From an uncultured Clostridia bacterium (GTDB taxonomy: Bacteria; Bacillota; Clostridia; Oscillospirales; Acutalibacteraceae), in the NCBI GenBank assembly GCA_904399395.1, contig CAJFPJ010000048.1, positions 1 through 44,559 of the forward strand: a DNA stretch of 44,559 nucleotides, given 5' to 3'. The notes under the pieces are model-generated. The model was not told the DNA's origin. It searched no databases and worked only from the letters and a program-made list of their open reading frames with translations. A program made the translations under genes and the position numbers. Of the stretch, positions 7,955 to 16,127 are shown piece after piece. Within the stretch, counting starts at the first letter, position 1. Each line of letters starts with the position of its first letter.

Positions 7955-8848
7955 ATGAAAAAGATTCTTTCCATGTTGCTGGCTTTGTCTTTGGCGGCCG
8001 TATCTTTTGTTGGCTGTTCTCAAAATCAGGAAACCCAGCAGAGTGGTTCGGAAGCGAGCGATGCTGCCGCAAACGTATCGGAAGGCGATTCCCAAGCGGA
8101 AAATACAGGGGACGATTCTCTGCAGAAAATCAAGGATAAAGGTCAACTGGTTCTGGGGCTGGATGATTCCTTCCCACCCATGGGATTCCGGGATACGGAC
8201 AACAACATTGTAGGCTATGATATCGATCTGGCCAAGGAAGTAGCTGAGCGTATGGGCGTAGAGCTGGTAATCACCCCTGTAGATTGGGATTATAAAGAGA
8301 CCGAGCTCAACGACGGCAATGTGGATTGCCTCTGGAACGGCATGAGTGTGGACGACGAACGCAAGGAGAAAATGAACCTGAGCGAACCTTATATGGAAAA
8401 CCGCCAGGTAGTGGTGGTTCTTGCAGATTCGGGCATCAATACTCTGGCGGATCTTGCCGGGAAATCGGTGATTCTGCAGGCGGGTTCCACGGCCGTAGGC
8501 GCTCTGGATTCTAAGGAAGATGTCAAGAGCACCCTTAGGGAAGTTACAGAAGTTCCCGACAATGTGCAGGCTATGATGGAATTAGGCCAGGGAACCGGCG
8601 ATGCCGTTGTCATGGACGAAGTGGTAGCCCGGTATTACATTTCCAAGAGCGATAATCCGGATCAGTTCAAGGTGCTGGATGAAGCCCTTTCGGATGAGGT
8701 GTATGCGGTTGGCTTCCGCAAAGCGGATCAGTCTCTCCGGGATGAAGTGCAGAAAATTTTGGGTGAAATGAAGGCTGACGGCACTCTGAAGACGATTACA
8801 GAAAAGTGGTTTGGAAGCGATATATCCATTGTTCCTGACAACGAGTGA
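7955..8848 (+). CDS. polar amino acid ABC transporter substrate-binding lipoprotein
   Basis: The 297-residue product is a family-3 solute-binding protein. A lipoprotein signal peptide ends in the lipobox FVGC (Cys22), followed by a low-complexity linker rich in Ser, Glu and Asp. The binding domain begins near residue 52 (IKDKGQLVLGLDDSFPPMGF, then GYDIDLAKEVAERMGV, the typical N-lobe) and ends with LKTITEKWFG. It captures an amino acid outside the cell for the permease and ATPase encoded downstream. A well-placed GGAGG supports the ATG. Ligands of the family include cystine, glutamine, arginine and histidine; the residues seen do not decide between them. Confidence 0.93.
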   Translation: MKKILSMLLALSLAAVSFVGCSQNQETQQSGSEASDAAANVSEGDSQAENTGDDSLQKIKDKGQLVLGLDDSFPPMGFRDTDNNIVGYDIDLAKEVAERMGVELVITPVDWDYKETELNDGNVDCLWNGMSVDDERKEKMNLSEPYMENRQVVVVLADSGINTLADLAGKSVILQAGSTAVGALDSKEDVKSTLREVTEVPDNVQAMMELGQGTGDAVVMDEVVARYYISKSDNPDQFKVLDEALSDEVYAVGFRKADQSLRDEVQKILGEMKADGTLKTITEKWFGSDISIVPDNE

Positions 8849-8867
8849 CATAAAGCTGCCTCAGGAA

Positions 8868-8895
8868 AGGGGCCGGCGAGACCGGCCTCTTTTTT
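8868..8895 (+). terminator. intra-operon terminator or attenuator after the binding-protein gene
   Basis: The stem GGCCGG/CCGGCC, extended by three pairs (8868-8890), is followed by a run of eight T (8888-8895). Partial read-through would give more binding protein than permease, as is common in such operons. Confidence 0.75.
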
Positions 8896-9033
8896 CCATA
8901 TAACGATAAGAGGCGGGCCGGAGCTGAGGGTTTCGAATTCTGCAGCATCCGGCAGGAAATGGCTTGTGGGATGCAGTGATTGGGAAAAGCTGTGAAAGGA
9001 GAGGGCTCCCGCGGAAGGAGCTGGATCGTAGAC

Positions 9034-9711
9034 ATGGAAGCTTTTTTGGAAACCATTCTTGGAATGGATTTGGAGACGGTGGGGAAGATTTTGGTGCAGA
9101 TGCTGCAGACTTCTTTGGTTACGCTGCAGCTTTTCTTCTTCACGCTGCTGTTTTCTTTGCCTTTGGGGCTCTTGGTGGCCCTTGGCAGAATGTCCCGATT
9201 TAAGCCACTGCAGTGGCTTATCCGCGCATATCTGCTGGTGATGCGCGGCACGCCTCTGATGCTTCAGCTGATCTTCTTCTGGTTTGGCCTGAAGCTGGGG
9301 AGATACGGATTTTCGCGTATGGAAACAGCTATTGTGGCCTTTGTGCTCAATTATGCGGCGTATTTTGCTGAGATTTACAGGGCCGGGATTCAAGGGGTTC
9401 CTCAAGGGCAGAGGGAAGCAGCCAATGTGCTGGGCTTCTCTAAATCCCAGACTTTTTTCCGCATTGTGTTGCCTCAGCTTGTGAAAAAAATCCTGCCCCC
9501 AATGGGGAATGAGTTTATGACCCTTGTAAAGGATACCTCTCTGGCGCAGATTATCGCCGTAGTAGAGATCTCTGCTTTGGCTTCCAAATTCCAAAATGCA
9601 GAGGTTTCCATCGTGCCTGTTTTTATTGCAGGTGTGTTCTATTTGATTATGAACGCCGTGATTTCCAAGTGTTTCAGTATGGCGGAAAAACGGTTGAACT
9701 ATTATCAGTAA
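9034..9711 (+). CDS. polar amino acid ABC transporter permease
   Basis: The 225-residue inner-membrane protein has the His/Glu/Gln/Arg/opine permease signature. Several membrane helices are visible, starting with [21 protein letters not shown]. The cytoplasmic EAA loop ([19 protein letters not shown], then LGFS) docks on the ATPase. The ATG at 9034 has AAGGAG 13 bases upstream, a slightly long spacing. A TTG at 8980 would add 18 residues that do not resemble the family. It lies 185 bases after the binding protein and 13 bases before the ATPase gene. Confidence 0.92.
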   Translation: MEAFLETILGMDLETVGKILVQMLQTSLVTLQLFFFTLLFSLPLGLLVALGRMSRFKPLQWLIRAYLLVMRGTPLMLQLIFFWFGLKLGRYGFSRMETAIVAFVLNYAAYFAEIYRAGIQGVPQGQREAANVLGFSKSQTFFRIVLPQLVKKILPPMGNEFMTLVKDTSLAQIIAVVEISALASKFQNAEVSIVPVFIAGVFYLIMNAVISKCFSMAEKRLNYYQ

Positions 9712-9724
9712 GGAGGGGCGCCTC

Positions 9725-10495
9725 ATGGCAGAAAGCGTTTTATCGGCAGAAAATATCTGTAAAGCCTTTGGAGCCAATGAAGTGCTCCGGGGAATTTCTT
9801 TTCAGGTGCATCAGGGAGAGGTTCTTTCGGTGATTGGCCCCTCCGGTTCGGGAAAGTCCACTCTTCTGCGGTGCAGCACGCTACTGGAAAAGGTGGATTC
9901 CGGCAGGATAGCTTACGGCGACCTTCTAATGGTAGGAGGCGAAAAAGGGGGAAAAGCCCAATACAGTCCAGCCCCTGTCCTGCAGCAAATCCGGCGGCGG
10001 TTTGGGTTGGTTTTTCAGAATTTCAATTTATTTCCTCATTTCTCCGTCCTGCGGAATATAACAGAAGCCCAGATCCGGGTGGCAAAACGTTCTCAAGAGG
10101 AAGCAGTGGCAACAGCCCGCAGCCTTCTTGATAAAGTAGGCCTCAGGAATAAAGAAAACGCGTATCCTTGTGAGCTTTCGGGAGGGCAGCAGCAGCGGGT
10201 GGCTATCGCCCGGGCTCTTGCGATGGATCCGGAAGTGCTCTTTTTTGACGAACCCACATCGGCGCTGGATCCGGAATTGACAGGAGAAATCTTGAAGGTC
10301 ATCCGCGACTTGGCAGAAGAACATATGACCATGGTGGTGGTTACACACGAAATGGCCTTTGCGCGGGATGTTTCTGACCGGGTGATTTTTATGGATGGGG
10401 GCGTGATTGTGGAGGAGGGTGATCCGCGGGAAGTGATTGAGAACCCTAAAAGCGATCGAACAAAATCCTTTTTGGCACGGTTTCATCAAGTATAA
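9725..10495 (+). CDS. polar amino acid ABC transporter ATP-binding protein
   Basis: The 256-residue ATPase completes the importer. It has Walker [10 protein letters not shown], the Q-loop [10 protein letters not shown], the signature LSGGQQQR, Walker [13 protein letters not shown] and the H-loop VVTHE. The sequence is of the GlnQ/HisP type. An AGGAGGGG ribosome binding site precedes the ATG. It probably forms a homodimer under two copies of the permease. The spacing shows it is the last gene of a three-gene operon. Confidence 0.94.
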   Translation: MAESVLSAENICKAFGANEVLRGISFQVHQGEVLSVIGPSGSGKSTLLRCSTLLEKVDSGRIAYGDLLMVGGEKGGKAQYSPAPVLQQIRRRFGLVFQNFNLFPHFSVLRNITEAQIRVAKRSQEEAVATARSLLDKVGLRNKENAYPCELSGGQQQRVAIARALAMDPEVLFFDEPTSALDPELTGEILKVIRDLAEEHMTMVVVTHEMAFARDVSDRVIFMDGGVIVEEGDPREVIENPKSDRTKSFLARFHQV

Positions 10496-10500
10496 TGAAA

Positions 10501-10530
10501 AAGCTCGGGAATCGATTCCCGAGCTTTTTT
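10501..10530. terminator. terminator of the importer operon, also facing the minus-strand small gene
   Basis: A 26-base perfect palindrome (10501-10526) is flanked by A-rich sequence on the left and T-rich sequence on the right, so it can terminate from both sides. Confidence 0.85.
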
Positions 10531-10590
10531 CTCTGTGTTGCTTCGGCAGAATTTTCTCAGCTCATGTTTTGTACAAAGCAAACTTTTGCT

Positions 10591-10767
10591 TCATACGTTC
10601 TTTTGCCGGGCGTTTTCCGCCAGACGCTGTAGCTCTGAAAAAGAGCCGGGATCGTCCTTTTGGATCTGCTCTCTGACGGCAGTGGGGAGCGAATAGTAGA
10701 ATTCGTAGCTGGAAAGATCCTGATCCAAAAGCTCGCTCAACCCCAGATGAGGCTGTCCTTCTTCCAT
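10591..10767 (-). CDS. small hypothetical protein, 58 residues
   Basis: This minus-strand ORF encodes an acidic, probably soluble 58-residue protein beginning MEEGQPHLGLSELLDQDLSS and ending ENARQKNV. It has a strong AAGGAGG ribosome binding site about 7 bases before the ATG and ends just before the shared terminator. Both points support a real gene. The central YYSLPTAVREQIQKDD reads like a short helical segment with codon use similar to its neighbours. I do not recognise the family, and neither strand gives an operon partner. Confidence 0.65.
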   Translation of the reverse strand: MEEGQPHLGLSELLDQDLSSYEFYYSLPTAVREQIQKDDPGSFSELQRLAENARQKNV

Positions 10768-10923
10768 TGGTGTGCCTCCTTATACGGTTTTATCACCGGA
10801 TTATAGAATCTTAATATTGATTTTGTCTAATTTATCATTGCATTCTTTATAATATGCCAATAAAGACGGAAGTATTACTGGTGATTTTTAGGAGAAACGA
10901 CGAAATCTGCGAGGGGAGGTAAT

Positions 10924-10952
10924 TTGACGGATTTATGAAAAAATGCTATTCT
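10924..10952 (+). promoter_or_regulatory. promoter of the first ABC exporter operon
   Basis: TTGACG (10924-10929), a 17-base spacer and TATTCT (10947-10952) form a good sigma-A-like promoter 67 bases before the first exporter gene. Confidence 0.65.
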
Positions 10953-11018
10953 TTCTTTGCGTATATATATGATTTTTAGGCAAATAGGTGGATTTGCCGC
11001 GTTTTGGAGGGGTGAGAA

Positions 11019-12755
11019 TTGAAACGAATGTATCCGTACATTCGCCCATGGCTGTGGGCGATGGTAGCAGCGATCCTGTTCAAGGGCGCGGGTGCTGTTA
11101 CAGACCTGCTGATTCCCTATATGATGGGAATCCTGATCGACACAGGCATTGCCACTGGAGAAGCGCATCAGATTGTGGTAATGTGCTTGGCAATGTTGTT
11201 TTTGACCCTTGTGACCGCAGGATTCAATATTCTTGCGAATTTTATCTCTGCGCGGGCTACGCAGAAGATCGGGGAACGAATTCGGAATGCTCTGTATTCC
11301 CACATCCAGAAGCTCACTATCAAGGATGTGGACAGAGTGGAAACACCTTCTTTGATTACCCGCGTCACCAATGACGTGGAGCATGTGCAGAGGACGCTTC
11401 TCATGATGACGCGTTTTATGGTGCGGGCGCCCATTATGGCCATAGGGGGTGTATGTCTTTCTCTTATGTTGGATCCGGTGCTGACGCTGGTGATCTTTGT
11501 GGGGATGATTCTTCTGGGGGTTGCCAGCATGTCTGTCTATAAAGTGACGCGGCCTATTTACCGAAGAGTGCAGCAGGCCATAGACAGGCTGACCACCATT
11601 CTGCGAGAGGGCCTCTCAGGCATCCGGGTAATTAAATCCTTCAATAAGTCGGAATACGAGATCAATCGGTTTACTTCTCAGAGTAAGGAAGTCAAAAAGC
11701 ATGAGCTGAAAGCGGGGCTTTTCAACGCGTATATGGATCCTTCCATCGGCCTCATAACCAATATGACTATAGCGGTAGTTCTTTTCTGTTCCGGTTTTCG
11801 GGTGGAGGCTGGGGCCCTTGAGATTGGCAAGATTTTTACGATTGTCAATTACATAAATATGATCCTGAACGCAATGACCAGGATCCCTCGCATGTTCATG
11901 ATGTTCAGCCGGGCTAATACCTCTTCTGCCAGAATCGCGGAGATTCTGGATATTGAGGAGAGCACTGAATACGGCAAAGCAGATGACAGAAAATGCGAAA
12001 ATACGGTTTTGGAGTTTCGGGATGTGAGTTTTGCCTATCCGGGCTCTCCTGCCAATTCCCTGAAACATGTGAGCTTTAAAGTAAAAAAGGGAGAGACACT
12101 GGCTGTTATAGGCGCTACAGGTTCTGGGAAGACCACTCTGCAGAATTTGATTCTGCGGTTGTATGAACCTTCCGAGGGAAGCATCCGTTTTGAAGGGCGG
12201 GATATCCGCGAATACAGCAAACGTGCCCTGAACCGGATGGTGACGGCAGCCATGCAGCAGTATACCATTTTCGGTATGACTATTCGGGATAATATCATTC
12301 TGGATCAGGATTTTGAAGAGGACCGCCTGGAGCGTTCAGCCAGGTCCGCTCAGATTATGGATCTGATCGACGAACTGGATGATCATTTTGAATATGAAAT
12401 AGCCCAGAACGGCACGAATCTTTCCGGAGGACAAAAGCAGCGGATCAGCGTGGCAAGGACTCTTTACCGCCAGGCGGATCTGACGATTCTCGATGACGTT
12501 TCCAGCGCATTGGATTACAGAACGGATCTGCGTCTGCGCAGCGCTCTTCGCAGGAATTATAAGGGAAAGGCTGTGCTGCTGATTTCCCAGAGAATCAGCA
12601 GCGTCAGAGGCGCGGACCAGATCTTGGTTTTGGAAAAGGGCGCCGCTGTGGGCCTGGGCACTCATGAAGAATTGATCCGCAACTGCGAAGCATATCGTGA
12701 TATCTGCAGAACCCAGGCAGTAGAAGTTCCGGAGGGAGGCGAGTGCCATGCGTAA
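11019..12755 (+). CDS. heterodimeric ABC exporter subunit with degenerate ATP site
   Basis: The 578-residue protein has an N-terminal six-helix exporter domain (about 1-310) and a C-terminal nucleotide-binding domain. The latter has Walker A GATGSGKTT, signature LSGGQKQR, Walker B LTILDDVSSALD and LLISQRISS. The catalytic Glu after Walker B is Asp and the H-loop His is Gln, the usual marks of the non-hydrolysing half of BmrCD/TM287-288-type exporters. The TTG at 11019 has GGAGGGG 7 bases upstream; the ATG three codons later is too far from it. The gene overlaps its partner by 8 bases. Multidrug or lipid export is likely, but the substrate is unknown. Confidence 0.9.
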   Translation: MKRMYPYIRPWLWAMVAAILFKGAGAVTDLLIPYMMGILIDTGIATGEAHQIVVMCLAMLFLTLVTAGFNILANFISARATQKIGERIRNALYSHIQKLTIKDVDRVETPSLITRVTNDVEHVQRTLLMMTRFMVRAPIMAIGGVCLSLMLDPVLTLVIFVGMILLGVASMSVYKVTRPIYRRVQQAIDRLTTILREGLSGIRVIKSFNKSEYEINRFTSQSKEVKKHELKAGLFNAYMDPSIGLITNMTIAVVLFCSGFRVEAGALEIGKIFTIVNYINMILNAMTRIPRMFMMFSRANTSSARIAEILDIEESTEYGKADDRKCENTVLEFRDVSFAYPGSPANSLKHVSFKVKKGETLAVIGATGSGKTTLQNLILRLYEPSEGSIRFEGRDIREYSKRALNRMVTAAMQQYTIFGMTIRDNIILDQDFEEDRLERSARSAQIMDLIDELDDHFEYEIAQNGTNLSGGQKQRISVARTLYRQADLTILDDVSSALDYRTDLRLRSALRRNYKGKAVLLISQRISSVRGADQILVLEKGAAVGLGTHEELIRNCEAYRDICRTQAVEVPEGGECHA

Positions 12756-14562
12756 GAGGAAACAAAAGCTTTCTGAAAAGGAACTGGAAGTCAGGCGGCG
12801 CAGGCGGGATTCGCTGTTTCAGCTGATCCGGTATATTCTGCGCTATAAGTGGAGACTCTTGGCAGTGATTGTGGCTGTCATAACAGCCAATCTGCTGGCG
12901 CTTCTTATCCCGGCCCTTACAGGGCAGATAGTAGATGTTTTGAGCGACGGAATGGCAAAGGGGAGTGTGGATTTCGCTGCCGTTGGGCAGGGAGCTTTGG
13001 GAATCGCGGGGGTAGCAGTGGTTTCCTGGGGGCTCAGTGCCCTGCAGAATGTGATGATGGTGAAAACGGCCCAGAATGTGGTGTTGGATCTGCGCCACGA
13101 TGTGTTTTCCAAGCTGATGAAGCTTCCGGTTTCCTATTTCGACACCAATACAAAGGGAAATATCATCAGTATTGTGTCTGTGGATATTGATAATATCAGC
13201 GAAACCGTTTCGGCAGACGCTATTACCCTGATTACCGGCGCCGTAACAGTGGTAGGCTCTCTGCTCAGCATGCTTTTCATCAGCCCGCTTCTTTCTTTGA
13301 TATTTGTGGTGACAGTGCCCATGATGTGCATCGTGGCAAAGATGATTTCCAAGAGAGCCCGGCGTCTTTTCCGGGAAAAGAAAAACTGCTTTGGGCGGCT
13401 GTGCGGGTATGCGGAAGAAATGATAACAGCGCAGAAAACCATCAAGGTATATGGGCTTGAGGAGTATAATAAGAGCAATTTCTTCGAGATATCCAAAGAA
13501 CTGCGGGAAAAGGGCAGCCAGGCTGAATTTGTTTCCAGCTCCATGATGCCCAGCATGAATGGCATCAACAACTTGAATTTTACGCTTATCTGCGCTCTGG
13601 GGGCTGTTCTCGCCTTAAATGGAAAAATTTCGGTGGGGAATATTTCCTCTTTTGTCCTTTATTCCAAGAAATTTTCAGCCCCTATAGTGGATACCGCTAA
13701 TATCGTTAATATGCTGCAGTCTTCCCTTGCGGCTTGCGACCGTGTGTTTTCCATTCTCAATGCGGATGCAGAGCCGGATGAGGCTCCACCGGAAAGTATC
13801 CCGCCCAGAGTGAAGGGGGATATCCGTTTGGAGGATGTGTGCTTTTCTTATGTTCCGGAAAAGCCGGTGCTGAAACATGTGAATTTCCGGGTAAAGCCCG
13901 GGCAGAAGGTGGCCATAGTAGGGGCTACCGGCTCAGGAAAGACTACCATTATCAGCCTGCTTCTCCGGTTTTACGATGTGAATTCCGGTCGGATCACTTT
14001 GGATGGAAAGGATATCCGGGAATACGCGCTGCAGGATCTCAGGCGTTGCTTTGCCCTTGTCCTGCAGGAAAGCTGGCTCTTTGAGGGAAGCGTGTATGAA
14101 AATATAGGATATGCCGCTCCCCCTGAGAGAAGCACGCCGGAAAAAATACGGGAACTCTGCCGTCAAATTGAAGTGGATGATTTTATCCAGACTCTTCCTG
14201 GAGGTTATGATTCCATTCTGCACAACGATTCCGGGGGCCTTTCCCAAGGGCAGAAGCAGCTTCTCAATATAGCCAGAGCCTTCCTGTGCGACCCACCCAT
14301 TTTTATTCTGGATGAGGCCACATCCTCTGTGGATACCCAGACAGAAGCCAAGATCCAGCAGGTTACGGACAAAGTTATCGAGGGGAAAACCAGTATCATT
14401 ATCGCCCACAGGCTTTCCACCATCCTGTCTGCGGACTGCATTCTCGTTATGAAGGATGGGGAGATCCGGGAAACGGGCACCCATGAGGAGCTATTAAAGA
14501 AGGGAGGCCTGTATAAGGAGCTGTATGAAAGCCAGTTCCTGAGCGGTGAAACAGAAGAATAA
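12748..14562 (+). CDS. heterodimeric ABC exporter subunit with catalytic Walker B
   Basis: The 604-residue partner subunit has an N-terminal extension rich in Lys/Arg, an exporter transmembrane domain, and a nucleotide-binding domain. The domain shows Walker A GATGSGKTT, Q-loop LQESWLFEG, Walker B IFILDEATSSVD with the catalytic Glu, and H-loop IIAHRLST. Its signature reads LSQGQKQ instead of LSGGQ. Combined with the partner's altered Walker B and H-loop, this makes one of the two composite ATP sites degenerate, as in known heterodimeric exporters. A GGGAGG ribosome binding site lies within the end of the previous gene. It resembles the pair at 38458-41939 in these features. Confidence 0.92.
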   Translation: MRKRKQKLSEKELEVRRRRRDSLFQLIRYILRYKWRLLAVIVAVITANLLALLIPALTGQIVDVLSDGMAKGSVDFAAVGQGALGIAGVAVVSWGLSALQNVMMVKTAQNVVLDLRHDVFSKLMKLPVSYFDTNTKGNIISIVSVDIDNISETVSADAITLITGAVTVVGSLLSMLFISPLLSLIFVVTVPMMCIVAKMISKRARRLFREKKNCFGRLCGYAEEMITAQKTIKVYGLEEYNKSNFFEISKELREKGSQAEFVSSSMMPSMNGINNLNFTLICALGAVLALNGKISVGNISSFVLYSKKFSAPIVDTANIVNMLQSSLAACDRVFSILNADAEPDEAPPESIPPRVKGDIRLEDVCFSYVPEKPVLKHVNFRVKPGQKVAIVGATGSGKTTIISLLLRFYDVNSGRITLDGKDIREYALQDLRRCFALVLQESWLFEGSVYENIGYAAPPERSTPEKIRELCRQIEVDDFIQTLPGGYDSILHNDSGGLSQGQKQLLNIARAFLCDPPIFILDEATSSVDTQTEAKIQQVTDKVIEGKTSIIIAHRLSTILSADCILVMKDGEIRETGTHEELLKKGGLYKELYESQFLSGETEE

Positions 14563-14596
14563 AGAGATTTGGGCCAAACATCTCACTCAGAAATCG

Positions 14597-14636
14597 GCCG
14601 GAGCTTCTTTGAGGAAGAGGCTCCGGCTTTTTCGTT
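14597..14636 (+). terminator. terminator of the first exporter operon
   Basis: The GC-rich stem GCCGGAGC...GCTCCGGC region (14597-14627) is followed by TTTTTCGTTTTTT. Confidence 0.8.
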
Positions 14637-14653
14637 TTTTCACTGGAAGAAAT

Positions 14654-14681
14654 GTATACTTTCATTCGCCGCGGCATAGAA
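14654..14681 (+). promoter_or_regulatory. possible SigG/SigF-type promoter of pdaA
   Basis: GTATA (14654-14658), 16 bases and CATAGAA (14675-14681) partly match the forespore pattern GNATA-N(16-18)-CATNNTA. pdaA of Bacillus is a SigG gene, so the match is suggestive, though one base of the -10 deviates. Confidence 0.3.
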
Positions 14682-14755
14682 ATGCAGTGTGGATGATTGC
14701 GGCTCTTCATGTTGGAAAGAAGTACACAAGGGCCGGTATGAGGGAGGAAAACAGA

Positions 14756-15589
14756 TTGTTCCTGATTATACGCAGAAAGCATGTTCTCACGGTGATGTGC
14801 ATTGTTTTGATTGCTGTGCTGGCCGTTGTGTTCAGCAGCCGGGTATTCCGCCAGGGGGAAGCACTCCCTGCGTTCGCCTCCGTGAACTGGGGCCTGGGAT
14901 TTTCAGAAGAGGGGAAACCTCCCACAGGCAACGCTTCTCAGGAATATCTAAGGCAGTATGATTCTTGGTATTTGGGGGATACACAGAAAAAGACTATTTA
15001 TCTGACATTTGATGCCGGATATGAGGCGGGTTATACGCCGTCTATTCTGGATACCTTGAAAAAGCATAACGTAGAAGCCGCCTTTTTTGTGGTTGGGAAT
15101 TATATTGAAACTTGTCCTGAGCTAGTTAAACGCATGACAGAAGAAGGGCATATCGTAGGAAATCATACGTATCATCATTATAATATGTCCCAGATATCCG
15201 ACGAAGCAGCTTTTAATGAAGAGATGGATTCTCTGGCGGATTTATATAGGGAAACTACAGGGAAGGAGTTGGAAAAATTTTACCGCCCGCCTCAGGGGAT
15301 CTACAGTGAAGAAAACCTGAAAATGGCGCAGAAGCTGGGGTATAAAACCATATTCTGGAGCCTTGCCTATGTGGATTGGTATCAGGATAAGCAGCCCACA
15401 AAGGAACAGGCTTTCGAAAAGCTGATTCCGCGCATTCATCCGGGGGCGATCGTGCTTCTGCACAGCACGTCCAAAACAAATGCAGAGATCTTGGATGAAC
15501 TCTTAACAAAATGGGAAGAAATGGGCTATACATTTGGTTCTCTTCGAGAACTTACAGGCGGCGTTAAGCAGGCAACAGACAAAGAATAA
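14756..15589 (+). CDS. pdaA: PdaA-like delta-lactam-biosynthetic de-N-acetylase
   Basis: This NodB-family polysaccharide deacetylase removes the acetyl group from muramic acid during spore-cortex synthesis, allowing muramic delta-lactam to form. The membrane anchor (VLTVMCIVLIAVLAVVF) is followed by the catalytic domain. Visible motifs are YLTFDAGYEAGYTPSILD (base Asp, with Ala where many deacetylases have a second Asp, as in PdaA), GNHTYHH (metal His), FYRPPQGIYSEE, and the PdaA-like ending HPGAIVLLHS. The TTG at 14756 has GGGAGG 8 bases upstream (277 residues). The ATG at 14738 (283 residues) has only a weak site and is the alternative. The gene implies a spore-former. Confidence 0.88.
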   Translation: MFLIIRRKHVLTVMCIVLIAVLAVVFSSRVFRQGEALPAFASVNWGLGFSEEGKPPTGNASQEYLRQYDSWYLGDTQKKTIYLTFDAGYEAGYTPSILDTLKKHNVEAAFFVVGNYIETCPELVKRMTEEGHIVGNHTYHHYNMSQISDEAAFNEEMDSLADLYRETTGKELEKFYRPPQGIYSEENLKMAQKLGYKTIFWSLAYVDWYQDKQPTKEQAFEKLIPRIHPGAIVLLHSTSKTNAEILDELLTKWEEMGYTFGSLRELTGGVKQATDKE

Positions 15590-15671
15590 AACAGAAAAGT
15601 ATTTTTACAGGAATTGATAGGTACACATACTTTGTAAAGAAAGCAGGATTGAATAGAGGAATACGAAATCT

Positions 15672-15705
15672 CCGGCAGAATTTCTGCTGGGGATTTTTAT
15701 ATTTT
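15672..15705 (+). terminator. probable pdaA terminator
   Basis: The stem CCGGCAG/CTGCTGG (one G-T pair) around 15672-15690 is followed by interrupted T-runs. Confidence 0.5.
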
Positions 15706-15800
15706 TGAGATTGGCTTGAAGTACGGCCTCAAAAATACATGTATGTTGGTCCTGAATTTTTTAATATTATCGGTATCTGAGTGGGAAGACCCCTTATATA

Positions 15801-15829
15801 TTGAAAATTGTGACCGTTCATGCTATACT
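15801..15829 (+). promoter_or_regulatory. promoter of the SH3b-lysozyme gene
   Basis: TTGAAA (15801-15806), 17 bases and TATACT (15824-15829) form a near-consensus promoter. It predicts a start near 15836, leaving a leader of about 290 bases. Confidence 0.65.
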
Positions 15830-16127
15830 GATTGAACAAATAAAAAAGTATGAATATTTTGGAAATTTGTGATTTTATATTGCAACCTGGAAACACATGG
15901 AATATAATCGTTATGTAAACTGCCTGAGTCTGCGCAGTGAGTAAAAACAAAATTCTCAGCGGGCAGAAGTTTTCTGCGTGGCTGGGTGTTTAAAGGGTGC
16001 AGATGAGCAGCAGGATTGATAGATTAGTTTAGGGGTTTCTGCGTGCAGCAAAAGATACTTGTGGAAATGCCCAGATGATAGGATGTATATGAAGCGACGG
16101 TGAATGACAGAAAAGGAAGTGGGAGTT

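Larger units (their letters stand above)
15590..16127 (+). other. long intergenic region and leader of the lysozyme gene
   Basis: This 538-base stretch has no gene. It holds a probable pdaA terminator, an AT-rich zone, a sigma-A-like promoter and a leader of about 290 bases. The leader contains local hairpins, for example GCAGAA/TTCTGC near 15964-15978 and a CTGCC..GAG / CTC..GGCAG pairing around 15919-15966. I could not match it to a known riboswitch class. Confidence 0.55.

Noticed and set aside
8728-9777. 349-residue minus-strand ORF
   Set aside because: It crosses the importer operon on the opposite strand and covers the terminator at 8868-8895. The plus-strand genes are clear family members.
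10943-10987. possible 14-codon leader peptide starting MKKCYSFF near the first exporter
   Set aside because: It overlaps the predicted promoter (10924-10952), so it would lie at or before the transcription start, and no hairpin or attenuator follows.
15836-16127. ydaO (c-di-AMP) or c-di-GMP riboswitch in the lysozyme leader
   Set aside because: None of the conserved core motifs of these classes could be found by eye; a covariance search could reverse this.
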